Part shown: piece by piece, positions 6,032 to 13,576 of the stretch
How positions within the stretch are numbered: position 1 is the stretch's first letter
How the letters are laid out: each line of letters starts with the position of its first letter
Origin: Candidatus Woesearchaeota archaeon
GTDB lineage: Archaea; Nanobdellota; Nanobdellia; Woesearchaeales; JACPBV01
Reading direction: 5' to 3'
Assembly: GCA_019323195.1 (NCBI GenBank)
Contig: JAHWHQ010000115.1
Coordinates: forward strand, 1-17,294
DNA: 17,294 nucleotides
Notes under the pieces: model-generated
The model's database searches: none
Told to the model about the DNA's origin: nothing
Seen by the model: only the letters and a program-made list of their open reading frames with translations
Program-made: the position numbers and the translations under genes

Positions 6032-7453
6032 ATGGACAAAGGAGAAAATTATGAGGTAAAGGACATCAGATTGGCAGATTTTGGCAGAAAAGAGATAGAT
6101 ATGGCGGAAAAAGAGATGCCCGGGCTTATGGCATTAAGAAAAAAATACCAGGATGAAAAGCCCCTGAAAGGTGCAAGGATAACAGGAAGCCTGCACATGA
6201 CGATCCAGACAGCAGTTCTTATTGAAACATTAGTAAAACTGGGCGCAGAGGTAAGATGGGCGTCCTGCAACATATTCTCAACCCAGGATCATGCTGCTGC
6301 AGCGATAGCAAAAGCAGGTATTCCTGTATTTGCATGGAAAGGGGAAACATTAAAAGACTACTGGCGCTGCACAGAAAAAGCCATTGACTTCGGCCAGGGA
6401 AAAGGCCCTACTCTCATTGTAGATGACGGCGGTGATGCAACCTTGATGGTCCATAAAGGGGTAGAGGCAGAAAAAGACCCTTCTATCCTGGAAAAGGATT
6501 ACAGCAAAGAAGGAGAAGACCTCCGTGAGCTCATGGAAGCCTTAAAAAATATTCATGCTAAAGACAAAGAAAGGTGGAGCAGGATATCAAAGGAGATAAA
6601 AGGCGTCTCAGAGGAGACAACTACAGGCGTCCACCGCCTTTACCAGATGCTGGAAGAGAAGAAGCTGTTGTTCCCTGCGATGAACGTAAATGACTCTGTC
6701 ACAAAATCCAAATTTGATAATATCTATGGCTGTAGGCATAGTTTAAGCGACGGAATTAAAAGGGCAATGGATGTTTTAATGTCAGGCAAAACAGCAATGG
6801 TATGCGGTTTTGGCGACGTAGGAAAAGGGTCAGCAGAAAGCTTGAGAAACGAAAAAGCGATTGTAAGGGTTTCTGAAGTTGACCCAATATGTGCATTACA
6901 GGCATGTATGACTGGTTATAGGACTTGTACTGTTGAAGATGCTTTACCTGATACAGACATTTTTGTAACAGCAACAGGTAATTGTGACATAATTAAAATC
7001 GAACATATGGAAAAGATGAAAGATCAGGCAATTGTATGTAACATTGGCCATTTTGACAATGAAATTCAAGTAGACCAGCTTGAGAAATATCCTGGAATAA
7101 AAAAAGAAGAAATCAAAGGAAGTGAATGTCCAGTTCATAGGTATACTTTTCCTGATGGACATAGTATATATCTGCTGGCTATGGGTAGACTTATCAATCT
7201 TTCTTGTAGCACAGGCCACCCTAATTTTGTTATGAGTAATAGTTTCTCAAATCAAGTTTTGGCTCAGATTAAGCTTTGGACAGAGAACTTAAAATTAGGC
7301 GTCTATACACTCCCTAAGAAATTGGATGAGGAAGTAGCGCGACTACATCTTGGTAAATTAGGAGCGAAATTGACTAAATTAACTAAAAAACAAGCTAAAT
7401 ACATTGGAGTGTCAGTTGACGGTCCTTACAAACCCGACTACTACAGATATTGA
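6032..7453 (+). CDS. ahcY: S-adenosylhomocysteine hydrolase
   Basis: A 473-residue NAD-dependent enzyme that cleaves S-adenosylhomocysteine to adenosine and homocysteine, relieving inhibition of methyltransferases. Motifs: HMTIQTAVLIETL (55-67), SCNIFSTQDHAAAA, DDGGD (131-135), EETTTG (194-199), MNVNDSVTKSKFDN (217-230) with the catalytic Lys/Asp, the NAD loop GFGDVGKG (259-266), CNIGHFDNEI, and the C-terminal DGPYKPDYYRY, whose Lys and Tyr reach the NAD of the partner subunit. It carries the extra segment of about 40 residues (about 145-190) seen in many bacterial and plant enzymes but not in the human one. The ATG at 6032 is preferred over the GTG at 6023, which lies in the ribosome binding site. 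GC drops from about 45% before 6840 to about 36% after it, and the last 59 bases overlap an antisense nuclease gene. Confidence 0.97.
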   Translation: MDKGENYEVKDIRLADFGRKEIDMAEKEMPGLMALRKKYQDEKPLKGARITGSLHMTIQTAVLIETLVKLGAEVRWASCNIFSTQDHAAAAIAKAGIPVFAWKGETLKDYWRCTEKAIDFGQGKGPTLIVDDGGDATLMVHKGVEAEKDPSILEKDYSKEGEDLRELMEALKNIHAKDKERWSRISKEIKGVSEETTTGVHRLYQMLEEKKLLFPAMNVNDSVTKSKFDNIYGCRHSLSDGIKRAMDVLMSGKTAMVCGFGDVGKGSAESLRNEKAIVRVSEVDPICALQACMTGYRTCTVEDALPDTDIFVTATGNCDIIKIEHMEKMKDQAIVCNIGHFDNEIQVDQLEKYPGIKKEEIKGSECPVHRYTFPDGHSIYLLAMGRLINLSCSTGHPNFVMSNSFSNQVLAQIKLWTENLKLGVYTLPKKLDEEVARLHLGKLGAKLTKLTKKQAKYIGVSVDGPYKPDYYRY

Positions 7454-8624
7454 ATTTTATTTTCTTTATTAATTTGTTACAGTCTTTTAAACCTGGGAAA
7501 TAAGTTCTAATATCAATATGAAATTCTTTTTCAATTTCATATCTAAATGGTATTCCATTGTAATGTCTAATAAATCCTATTATATTATTTTTTATATCCA
7601 TTTTTCTCAGTATTCTTTCTTTCAGATCCACTTTAGCACTTTGAATCCATTTTATTTTCTCAATATATTCTTCTAGATTATATTTTCTTAGCAAAGAAAT
7701 CAATTCAATTCCATTAATTATTTTGATATTTTTGGTGTTTAGATTTACTTTTTTTGTAGTTGTAATAAAAAGACCATCACTTATACTTTGTTGTTTTAGA
7801 TAAGATAATAATTGTTCAATTTCTCTTTTTGAAATATTATAATCTGCCTTATAGGCCTTCAACTCGATAAGTAAAACATTTCCATCTCTATCAACAACCT
7901 TGATATCTTCATATCTATTAGGGTATTCTTTATCGTAGATTGAAACTCTTAAAATTTTGTAATTCATCCTTTTTAGTAATATACTTACAATTTGAGTTAA
8001 TACTTTTTCCTTGTTTTTCCCAAGAATAATTGGACATGGTCTGTTATATTTAACACGAGCTGCCTTATAAGCTTCTTTCACATTTGGGAAATAATTATCA
8101 AATTTTAATTTAAGTTCTAGTTGGATTTCGATTCTGGAAGGATATATGCCATTCTTTTGTTTTTCCTGAACATACTTTATTATTTGGTTTTTCTTTTCTA
8201 GATTTAACTTATCTGAATAACAAGCATGTTCTAGTGTATATCTTCTTTTAAGATACAGGCTATAATCGATATCTGCTTTTTTATATATCCATTTTAGACC
8301 TTTAAAATAGCTTCTGATATGTATCTTTAACTCTTTTTCAATCTCTTTTATAGTTGGATACAATCCCTTCAATGATTTTTCCCTTACAAAATCAATTATC
8401 CTTCTAACTGCATATTCCTTAGGGCAAAAACAAAGAGGAACCTCAACATTAATTTTTTGATACATATCAAAAAGATTCCTAAAATAATTATATAATTCAA
8501 CATGAAAAACTTCTCTAATTTCTCTTTTAGAAACAAGCCTCTTTTCTTTCTGATAAACAGATCTAATATAATCGAGTATTAGCTTCCTTTTCTCTTCCTT
8601 TGACATTTTAGACTTTTCCAACAT
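7395..8624 (-). CDS. Putative DNA-targeting nuclease: HEN-associated-type repeats around an Mrr-like domain
   Basis: A 409-residue basic protein. Four repeats of about 46 residues share the pattern I-I-x-F/Y-V/I-R...G-x-x-P...E-I-E-K-E-x-x-I-x-x-x-x-Y-F-x-x-L-K-x-x-Y: residues 13-59, 73-121, 146-193 and 345-390. They resemble the helical DNA-binding repeats accompanying homing endonucleases. Between repeats 3 and 4 lies a PD-(D/E)XK-like domain (about 205-312) with ED at 239-240, IELK (E254, K256), a Q-x-x-x-Y (271-275) and DGLFITTT, as in Mrr-type nucleases. The ATG at 8624 is preferred over the TTG at 8630: GGTGA sits six bases before the ATG. The fourth repeat ends at the ahcY stop codon, and the last 19 residues are antisense to ahcY. 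GC is about 30%. Restriction or a stand-alone homing role are both possible; function is inferred. Confidence 0.7.
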   Translation of the reverse strand: MLEKSKMSKEEKRKLILDYIRSVYQKEKRLVSKREIREVFHVELYNYFRNLFDMYQKINVEVPLCFCPKEYAVRRIIDFVREKSLKGLYPTIKEIEKELKIHIRSYFKGLKWIYKKADIDYSLYLKRRYTLEHACYSDKLNLEKKNQIIKYVQEKQKNGIYPSRIEIQLELKLKFDNYFPNVKEAYKAARVKYNRPCPIILGKNKEKVLTQIVSILLKRMNYKILRVSIYDKEYPNRYEDIKVVDRDGNVLLIELKAYKADYNISKREIEQLLSYLKQQSISDGLFITTTKKVNLNTKNIKIINGIELISLLRKYNLEEYIEKIKWIQSAKVDLKERILRKMDIKNNIIGFIRHYNGIPFRYEIEKEFHIDIRTYFPGLKDCNKLIKKIKFNICSSRVCKDRQLTLQCI

Positions 8625-8642
8625 CTTCAATCACCTCATTTC

Positions 8643-8675
8643 AATTTCTTTTTTATTTTCTTCAAAAAAGAAATT
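8643..8675. repeat. Perfect 12-bp inverted repeat in the nuclease gene leader
   Basis: aatttctttttt (8643-8654) and aaaaaagaaatt (8664-8675) are perfect reverse complements around a nine-base spacer. The repeat lies just before the ribosome binding site of the leftward nuclease gene (GGTGA at 8631-8635), so in its mRNA a hairpin would sit 5' of the binding site. Low complexity weakens the case for a specific role. Confidence 0.55.
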
Positions 8676-8687
8676 AATTGGGGGTGA

Positions 8688-8790
8688 AAAAAGAGGCCGT
8701 TGAGCAAAACTCACAAAAAACTTTTAGGAGCTTTGCTCCGACCCTGAAAGGGGAAAAGTTTTTGTTAAGAGTTTTGTGTGGTCTCTTTTT
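8688..8790. ncRNA. Structured RNA candidate: long foldback with two terminal hairpins
   Basis: A basal stem 8688-8698/8780-8790 (11 pairs, one G-U on the plus strand), then caaaactc (8705-8712) with gagttttg (8769-8776), then 8713-8725 with 8754-8765 (one bulge). These lead to a junction of two hairpins: ggagc-ttt-gctcc (8727-8739) and ccct-gaaa-gggg (8742-8753), the latter a GNRA tetraloop on the plus strand. Strand is unresolved. The G-U pairs and GNRA loop favour plus. A good minus-strand TATA (8815-8820) would start transcription at about 8791, exactly at the base of the stem, making it the leader of the nuclease gene or a separate small RNA. Each strand ends in a T-run. I recognise no known RNA family. 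A foldback transposable element remains possible. Confidence 0.5.
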
Positions 8791-8814
8791 CCTTAAACAT
8801 AAGATTTAATCCCT

Positions 8815-8820
8815 TATATA
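8815..8820 (-). promoter_or_regulatory. Minus-strand TATA box facing the foldback element and nuclease gene
   Basis: Read leftward, taagg precedes tatata, giving a predicted start about 26 bases on, near 8791, the outer end of the foldback stem. It is the best TATA candidate I found for the nuclease gene, which would then have a leader of about 165 bases. Confidence 0.45.
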
Positions 8821-8832
8821 CCTTACGGCAAC

Positions 8833-8916
8833 TTGGCAAGTGGCAAGTGAAGAGTGGATTTTAGGATTATAAGGCTTAAGATGCTTAAGTTTTAAGGAAT
8901 TAGGGTTGGCAAGTGG
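8833..8916. repeat. Short GGCAAGTG and GCTTAAG repeats
   Basis: ttggcaagtgg occurs at 8833-8843 and 8906-8916, with a third overlapping ggcaagtg at 8842-8849. gcttaag occurs at 8874-8880 and 8883-8889. The stretch 8791-8975 otherwise has no open frame of note. The repeats could be binding sites or debris from the neighbouring acquired block. Confidence 0.5.
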
Positions 8917-8975
8917 TATTTAGTAATCAAGTAAAAAAATTAAGAGCTCATCCAAAAATTTGAAGGAACCTAAAG

Positions 8976-8984
8976 ATTTTTATA
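8976..8984 (+). promoter_or_regulatory. TATA box of the MEMO gene
   Basis: A tttttatat stretch preceded by taaag is centred about 27 bases before the ATG at 9008, predicting a leaderless transcript. Confidence 0.6.
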
Positions 8985-9007
8985 TCTATTCCCTTTACCT
9001 AGATTAG

Positions 9008-9874
9008 ATGGTAAGAAAACCGGTAGTATCAGGAATGTTCTATGAAGACAATGCTGATAAGCTAAGCAGCCAGATTGAAGATTCATTCCATTCAGAATTC
9101 GGCCCTGGCAAACTCCCATCAAAAAAAAGAACAAGGGAAATATTTGGGGTTATCTCCCCACACGCAGGCTACCAGTTCTCAGGTCCAGGAGCAGCATGGG
9201 CATACAGGGAAATAGCAGAAAGCAGGCCTGCAGATACCTATGTTATGCTTGGCATATCCCACTCTGGTTTCCCTTCCTGTACATCATTAGAAGACTGGGA
9301 AACCCCTTTAGGCACTGTTAAGGTAGATAAGGCCTTCCAGGCAGCCTTCATGGAAAGATCAGGCCTAAAACAGGACGAGACAGCCCACTCACAGGAGCAC
9401 TCTATAGAGGTCCAGCTTCCTTTTCTCCAGTTTGTAAACAAGGAATACAAAGACCAGCTTAAGATAGCCCCAATAATCATCTCTGAAGAGCAGAGATGCA
9501 AAGAGATCGCCCTTTCAATAGCAGAGACGATAAAGCAGACAGGAAAAAAGGCAGTTATCATCGCCTCCTCTGATTTCACCCATTACGGCATGAACTACGG
9601 CTTTTTCCCATTTCAGGATAATGTAAGGGAAAACATGCATAATCTGGACAAAGGCGCAATAGAGCATATCAAAAGCCTGGATGCAGACAAATTCATGGGT
9701 TATATAGATGATACAGGGGCAACAATATGCGGCAGATTGCCCGTTGCTGCTGCTATATCTGCATGCAGGATTCTGGGGGCTAAAAAGGCAAAAATGCTGC
9801 AATACTATACATCAGGTGACATAACCCATGATTACAGCTCTGCTGTTGGTTATGGCTCTTTGGTTATAGAATAA
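9008..9874 (+). CDS. MEMO1-family protein (AmmeMemoRadiSam system protein B-like)
   Basis: A 288-residue cytoplasmic protein of the MEMO family, related in fold to class III extradiol dioxygenases. Residues equivalent to the human MEMO1 metal site are present: H52 in SPHAGYQFSG, H85 in LGISHSG and C241 in ATICGRLPV. Other family motifs are EHSIEVQLPFL (130-140) and SSDFTHYG (187-194). In archaea and bacteria this protein is often encoded with an AMMECR1 protein and a radical SAM protein, but neither is in this window. Its chemical role is unsettled. The length is normal, and no ribosome binding site precedes the ATG. It converges with the surface protein gene to the right, only 46 bases away. 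Confidence 0.93.
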   Translation: MVRKPVVSGMFYEDNADKLSSQIEDSFHSEFGPGKLPSKKRTREIFGVISPHAGYQFSGPGAAWAYREIAESRPADTYVMLGISHSGFPSCTSLEDWETPLGTVKVDKAFQAAFMERSGLKQDETAHSQEHSIEVQLPFLQFVNKEYKDQLKIAPIIISEEQRCKEIALSIAETIKQTGKKAVIIASSDFTHYGMNYGFFPFQDNVRENMHNLDKGAIEHIKSLDADKFMGYIDDTGATICGRLPVAAAISACRILGAKKAKMLQYYTSGDITHDYSSAVGYGSLVIE

Positions 9875-9892
9875 AAGAAGAGAGATAAACAG

Positions 9893-9914
9893 ATAAAAAA
9901 TAAAGAAAAAACAG
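9893..9914 (-). terminator. T-tract terminator of the surface protein pair
   Basis: Read leftward beyond the stop at 9921, the sequence has tgttttttctttattttt, a run of T stretches without a hairpin, the usual archaeal termination signal. It sits in the 46-base gap between convergent genes. Confidence 0.5.
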
Positions 9915-9920
9915 AAGAAA

Positions 9921-10511
9921 TTACTTTTTCTTCTTCTTTATCACTGCAAAATAAGCTATTACTCCAATTATGACTATTGCCAGTATAGCTATTATCCCTG
10001 TACTTGATGTTTTAGCTTCTTCAGCAGGTGGTTGTTCTGCAGGCTTTGGAGTTGGCGTAGGCGCTGCTGGTGTAGGTGCTGGAGCTGGCTCTGCTTTCTT
10101 AACAGCAACATTAAGGGTTGCCTTTAGCTGGTCCATCTTTGCAGGAGGTGCAAAATAGACTGCATCAAACTCGTAGTTCCCTGATGCAGATGATGGGATG
10201 GCAACCTTGTATGTCAATTTAACGGTTGTTGACGTAGCTGGTATCTCCCACCTGTATTCCTTGCCCTTGACCTCATAGGTAACATCACCCTTATTTGCCC
10301 CTGTAACTGACCATTCCTTCAGGCTGAGCTGGGAAGGCAGCGTATCGCTTATTGTAACAGACTGCCCAACCTCCATGTCAGCAACATTAAAGTTCACCTC
10401 AAGCTCCTTGCCAGGCTCTATAGTGGAAGGCATGTTCCTTGTGACTGTTGCGGCAAAAACGCAGCTAAGCATCAGGCTAAGCATAACCGAATAAATCAAT
10501 AGTTTCTTCAT
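9921..10511 (-). CDS. Small secreted, membrane-anchored surface protein
   Basis: A 196-residue exported protein. The signal peptide is residues 1-20 (KK then a hydrophobic core ending in CVFA). One beta-rich domain follows (about 22-137), whose IEPGKELEVNFNV and YKVAIPSSASGNYEFDAVYF strands recall DUF11-like or CARDB-like Ig domains. A proline/alanine-rich linker (140-163) leads to a single C-terminal helix (172-191) and the cytoplasmic tail KKKKK. The ATG at 10511 is preferred over the ATG at 10526: GGGGGT (10518-10523) lies seven bases upstream of the former, and the latter would start inside the preceding gene. It begins one base after the stop of the 1001-residue surface protein, so the two are co-translated and probably act together in the envelope. 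Confidence 0.8.
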   Translation of the reverse strand: MKKLLIYSVMLSLMLSCVFAATVTRNMPSTIEPGKELEVNFNVADMEVGQSVTISDTLPSQLSLKEWSVTGANKGDVTYEVKGKEYRWEIPATSTTVKLTYKVAIPSSASGNYEFDAVYFAPPAKMDQLKATLNVAVKKAEPAPAPTPAAPTPTPKPAEQPPAEEAKTSSTGIIAILAIVIIGVIAYFAVIKKKKK

Positions 10512-10512
10512 T

Positions 10513-13500
10513 TTAGTTACCCCCATAGAATGCCCTTATGACATCTATTATCTCGAATGCTGTGTATGTGTTCGTTCCACTATAGAAATTCCTGATAATG
10601 TCTATTATCTCGAATGCTGTATAGGAAGTCTTGACCGCTGATATCCTCTCTACAATTACAAATGCCTTTTTGTTTCCGTATACATAATCAAGAGTTAATT
10701 TAAGGTCATAAGTTCCGTCACTATCCAGATCTACGTTTGCCGACTCTCCCTTCTTAAGCTCTACTGTCTTCCCTACCGGTGTTACCTTAAGTGTAACAAA
10801 ATCCGTAGTTACCTTAGTGGCCAGGATAGTTTGTGTAACCTTATTATACGAAAACAGTGCCTTATCACCAACCTTCAAGCCAACCTTAGCTCCTTCAGAT
10901 GTAAAGCCTATTGAGTATGTAGATGCAGAACTTCCCCCCCCTCCGGTGCTTCCACCTGTATCTCCAGAAACAGAAACTGCAGGACCGATTGCAAATATTG
11001 AGAAACTTGTTGTCGTAAAATAGAAATGGTCATAACTATCCCTCGAACTAACATAGCTTGCAGGCGTATTAGACTCATAAGTTCCATCATCATTATGGTC
11101 CATGTAGACCCTTATATTATTTCTGTCTGACACGCTGGAGGTCTTTAACCCAAAATATACCTTTGCATTATATGCTGTATCTGCTGAGACATTGAGATAT
11201 AATAAAACAGTGTTTAAATCTCCTGGCGCACTTCCCACAAAAGGAACATTCCTTGCTGTCACAACTGCATTTGATGAATTCAGCCCTGTTATCTGTGGTA
11301 CAGTATTTTGAAGAATCGTTCCTCCAAAATCCGCAGTTCCTGATGAGACTGATTGTGTAACTGGTCTTGAATTATTTACTGTCACAAATATAAGTGTAGA
11401 GTTTACATTACCAGCATAATCCACTGCTGTTATATTCAAGGAGTAATTCCCATCCGTATAATCAAGCGTATTCCATTCATACACATAGGGGCTGGTTGAA
11501 TCTGTGCCAACATTAGACAATGTAGAGTTAGCGACACCTATATAAAATGTAACAGATGATGTGCCTGAAGCTCCGTCATTTGAAAGTGCAGTTATTGTAG
11601 TTGTACCGTTGACTATCTGGTTAGCAGATAAGCCGCTGAAAGCTATTGGAGGAATAACATTGTCAACTCTATATATGTATGTTCTGTTAGTTACTGCCCC
11701 ATAAGTATTATTCGCATGTATGTAGAGGGTAAAGGTTGTTGAATTGCTTGCATTTATTGTCACATCAATATAAGTCGCATTCTCGCTAGATACAGTTAAT
11801 ACCATATTCTCACTGCTATTATAATACACATGACTGTCATTAGTTACTGTAAACCTTATTACGCTTAAATTAGCAACATATGTACCATTAGACACATTTG
11901 CATTGATTGTTGGTATGGACGTATTTACAGCAAAGCCACTTTTAACAGTTGAATTTGAATTCCTTGCAATATCTGTAGCATTAACCGTAATAAAGTAAGA
12001 TCCCACTCCGCTTGGAGCTTCCAATGTTCCGGTATATTTGCCGTTTATTAAAGATAATGAAGCCTTATTGCTCTCATTATTGCCTCCTGTTCCATTATGC
12101 CATGCAGTTATTGTTAAGGTATTAATGCCTGAGCCATACATATTATCTGTAACATTCGCTGCTACTATAATATTTTCCGATACGCCTACAATTTTTGAGC
12201 TAAGTGAATCAATTATTACCTTTGGAGGCACTTTATCAATCTTAATAATCCTGCTGTGATAAGATTCAACATTCCCTAATGTATCATTTGCCCTGAACTG
12301 AAAGATGTTCGAGCTTAGATTCGTTCCAAAAGTAAGGTTGCCGCTCCATACTGTCCAGCCTCCTCCTGTCCCGTTCCTATACACTATCTTATCAATGCCT
12401 GCTACCCCTCCTGTCCCATTCGTGGCATACAAAGCAATATGCAGATCTCGATTATACCAGCTGTCTTCATCTATGGTTGAGGTGTTCATAAATGTTGTTA
12501 GAGGAGCAACATCATCCAATATTAAGGTTATGCTATTATTTGTATATGTGTTCCCAGCATAATCCCTCGCTATTACTTCCAGTGATGTTCCGGTTAGAGC
12601 CATCTTTCTACTCCAAGTATCGCTGGTTGAGCTTTGCCTTCCTATAGATAAGCCATTTACTGTAACATTCCTAACCCCGGAAGTAGCATCTGTAGCATTT
12701 ATAGTTATATTAACAGTAGTTCCTCTTTTGAGGATATAGGAAGAAGGTAAGCTCAAACTTACATTACTCATTACGGGTGATGTAGCATCTACTGTAAAAG
12801 ATGTATTTGTATTATTCCAAAGGCTGTTCCCCAAGCTGTCATTGCAATAAACTGAGAAATAATATGTACCATCTCGCAAACTTGTGTTTGTAACGCTCTT
12901 TGTAATTGAAGTGGAATAAATGCTTGTATTTTCCTTTACCATAACCCAGTTAGTAGAATTTCCAAAATACATCTGGCATGTGCTAAGGTTATAATCAGAA
13001 GCAGTATACTGGTAATTTAATGTAACATTAGATGAGATATTCATATTAGTTCCATTTGCCAGTGTCACTATTGGCTTGATTGTATCTATTAATACAGTTA
13101 TTACAGTACTATTAATGCCACTATTATTTGCGTTTACTGTAATATTCAATTCAAAGCTTCCATTGAGGGCATTTATCCCATTTAGCGGTACAACAACATT
13201 AATCTCTTTAGTAATGTTATATGATGTATTTAAACCCCACGCAGTCCAGGCTGTTGCTCCTGAAGGCCTCCTATATATTGTAACATTTGATACATTTACA
13301 TCAGTTGTTATTGATTCTGTAACATTCACCACAAAGGTATAATTATCCCCAGCGAGGTTAGAAAGGGCAATTGTCCCCCCATCAGCCGGTGTTTTAAACA
13401 CGCCTGCAAAACCGCCATGAACCAGGCCGACAAAACACAGAACCATCATCAAAAAAACACAGAAAACAAGCAACTTATTGCCATAGAAATTACTTTTCTT

Positions 13501-13518
13501 TTTGTAAGATTCACCCAT
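10513..13518 (-). CDS. Large secreted Ig-repeat surface protein with duplicated C-terminal motif
   Basis: A 1001-residue exported protein. The basic N-terminus and hydrophobic core (about 16-35) form a signal peptide. Residues about 40-760 are tandem Ig-like domains of roughly 90 residues marked by repeated phrases (VTVN, DYAGN, NITINATD, DTxxP), and they are dense in N-x-S/T sequons, so heavy N-glycosylation is likely. A PGF-pre-PGF-like domain follows (RNVPF ... FSIFAIGP), then a Gly/Ser linker (GDTGGSTGGGGSS), another beta domain, and two exact-length copies of YTAFEIID-I/V-IR-x-FY at 966-984 and 985-1001. No C-terminal membrane helix is present, so attachment must be through the terminal motif or a partner such as the gene that follows. 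The ATG at 13518 is supported by GAGGTTGG upstream. Likely S-layer-associated or adhesive. Confidence 0.85.
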   Translation of the reverse strand: MGESYKKKSNFYGNKLLVFCVFLMMVLCFVGLVHGGFAGVFKTPADGGTIALSNLAGDNYTFVVNVTESITTDVNVSNVTIYRRPSGATAWTAWGLNTSYNITKEINVVVPLNGINALNGSFELNITVNANNSGINSTVITVLIDTIKPIVTLANGTNMNISSNVTLNYQYTASDYNLSTCQMYFGNSTNWVMVKENTSIYSTSITKSVTNTSLRDGTYYFSVYCNDSLGNSLWNNTNTSFTVDATSPVMSNVSLSLPSSYILKRGTTVNITINATDATSGVRNVTVNGLSIGRQSSTSDTWSRKMALTGTSLEVIARDYAGNTYTNNSITLILDDVAPLTTFMNTSTIDEDSWYNRDLHIALYATNGTGGVAGIDKIVYRNGTGGGWTVWSGNLTFGTNLSSNIFQFRANDTLGNVESYHSRIIKIDKVPPKVIIDSLSSKIVGVSENIIVAANVTDNMYGSGINTLTITAWHNGTGGNNESNKASLSLINGKYTGTLEAPSGVGSYFITVNATDIARNSNSTVKSGFAVNTSIPTINANVSNGTYVANLSVIRFTVTNDSHVYYNSSENMVLTVSSENATYIDVTINASNSTTFTLYIHANNTYGAVTNRTYIYRVDNVIPPIAFSGLSANQIVNGTTTITALSNDGASGTSSVTFYIGVANSTLSNVGTDSTSPYVYEWNTLDYTDGNYSLNITAVDYAGNVNSTLIFVTVNNSRPVTQSVSSGTADFGGTILQNTVPQITGLNSSNAVVTARNVPFVGSAPGDLNTVLLYLNVSADTAYNAKVYFGLKTSSVSDRNNIRVYMDHNDDGTYESNTPASYVSSRDSYDHFYFTTTSFSIFAIGPAVSVSGDTGGSTGGGGSSASTYSIGFTSEGAKVGLKVGDKALFSYNKVTQTILATKVTTDFVTLKVTPVGKTVELKKGESANVDLDSDGTYDLKLTLDYVYGNKKAFVIVERISAVKTSYTAFEIIDIIRNFYSGTNTYTAFEIIDVIRAFYGGN
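10525..10623 (-). repeat. 57-base coding tandem duplication
   Basis: tctattatctcgaatgctgt occurs at 10544-10563 and again at 10601-10620, exactly 57 bases (19 codons) apart. The duplication encodes the two terminal YTAFEIID motifs of the large surface protein. Substitutions elsewhere in the copies suggest it is old and kept by selection. Confidence 0.85.
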
Positions 13519-13522
13519 TTTA

Positions 13523-13576
13523 CCAACCTCGTTTTTTATTTCTTAATTGTAAAAACCCACTATTATTTATAAATAA
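13523..13576 (-). promoter_or_regulatory. Promoter and ribosome binding site of the surface protein pair
   Basis: Leftward TATA-like tttataaat at 13566-13574, predicted start near 13544, then gaggttgg (13523-13530) four bases before the ATG at 13518. A second AT palindrome, atttaaat (13609-13616), lies farther upstream. The rest of the 274-base divergent gap up to 13792 holds a 15-base copy of tRNA-Trp sequence at 13687-13701 and no supported gene. Confidence 0.5.

Noticed and set aside
8820..8920. CRISPR-like array in the GGCAAGTG repeat region
   Set aside because: The repeats are only 8-11 bases, irregularly spaced and partly overlapping, without spacers of constant length.
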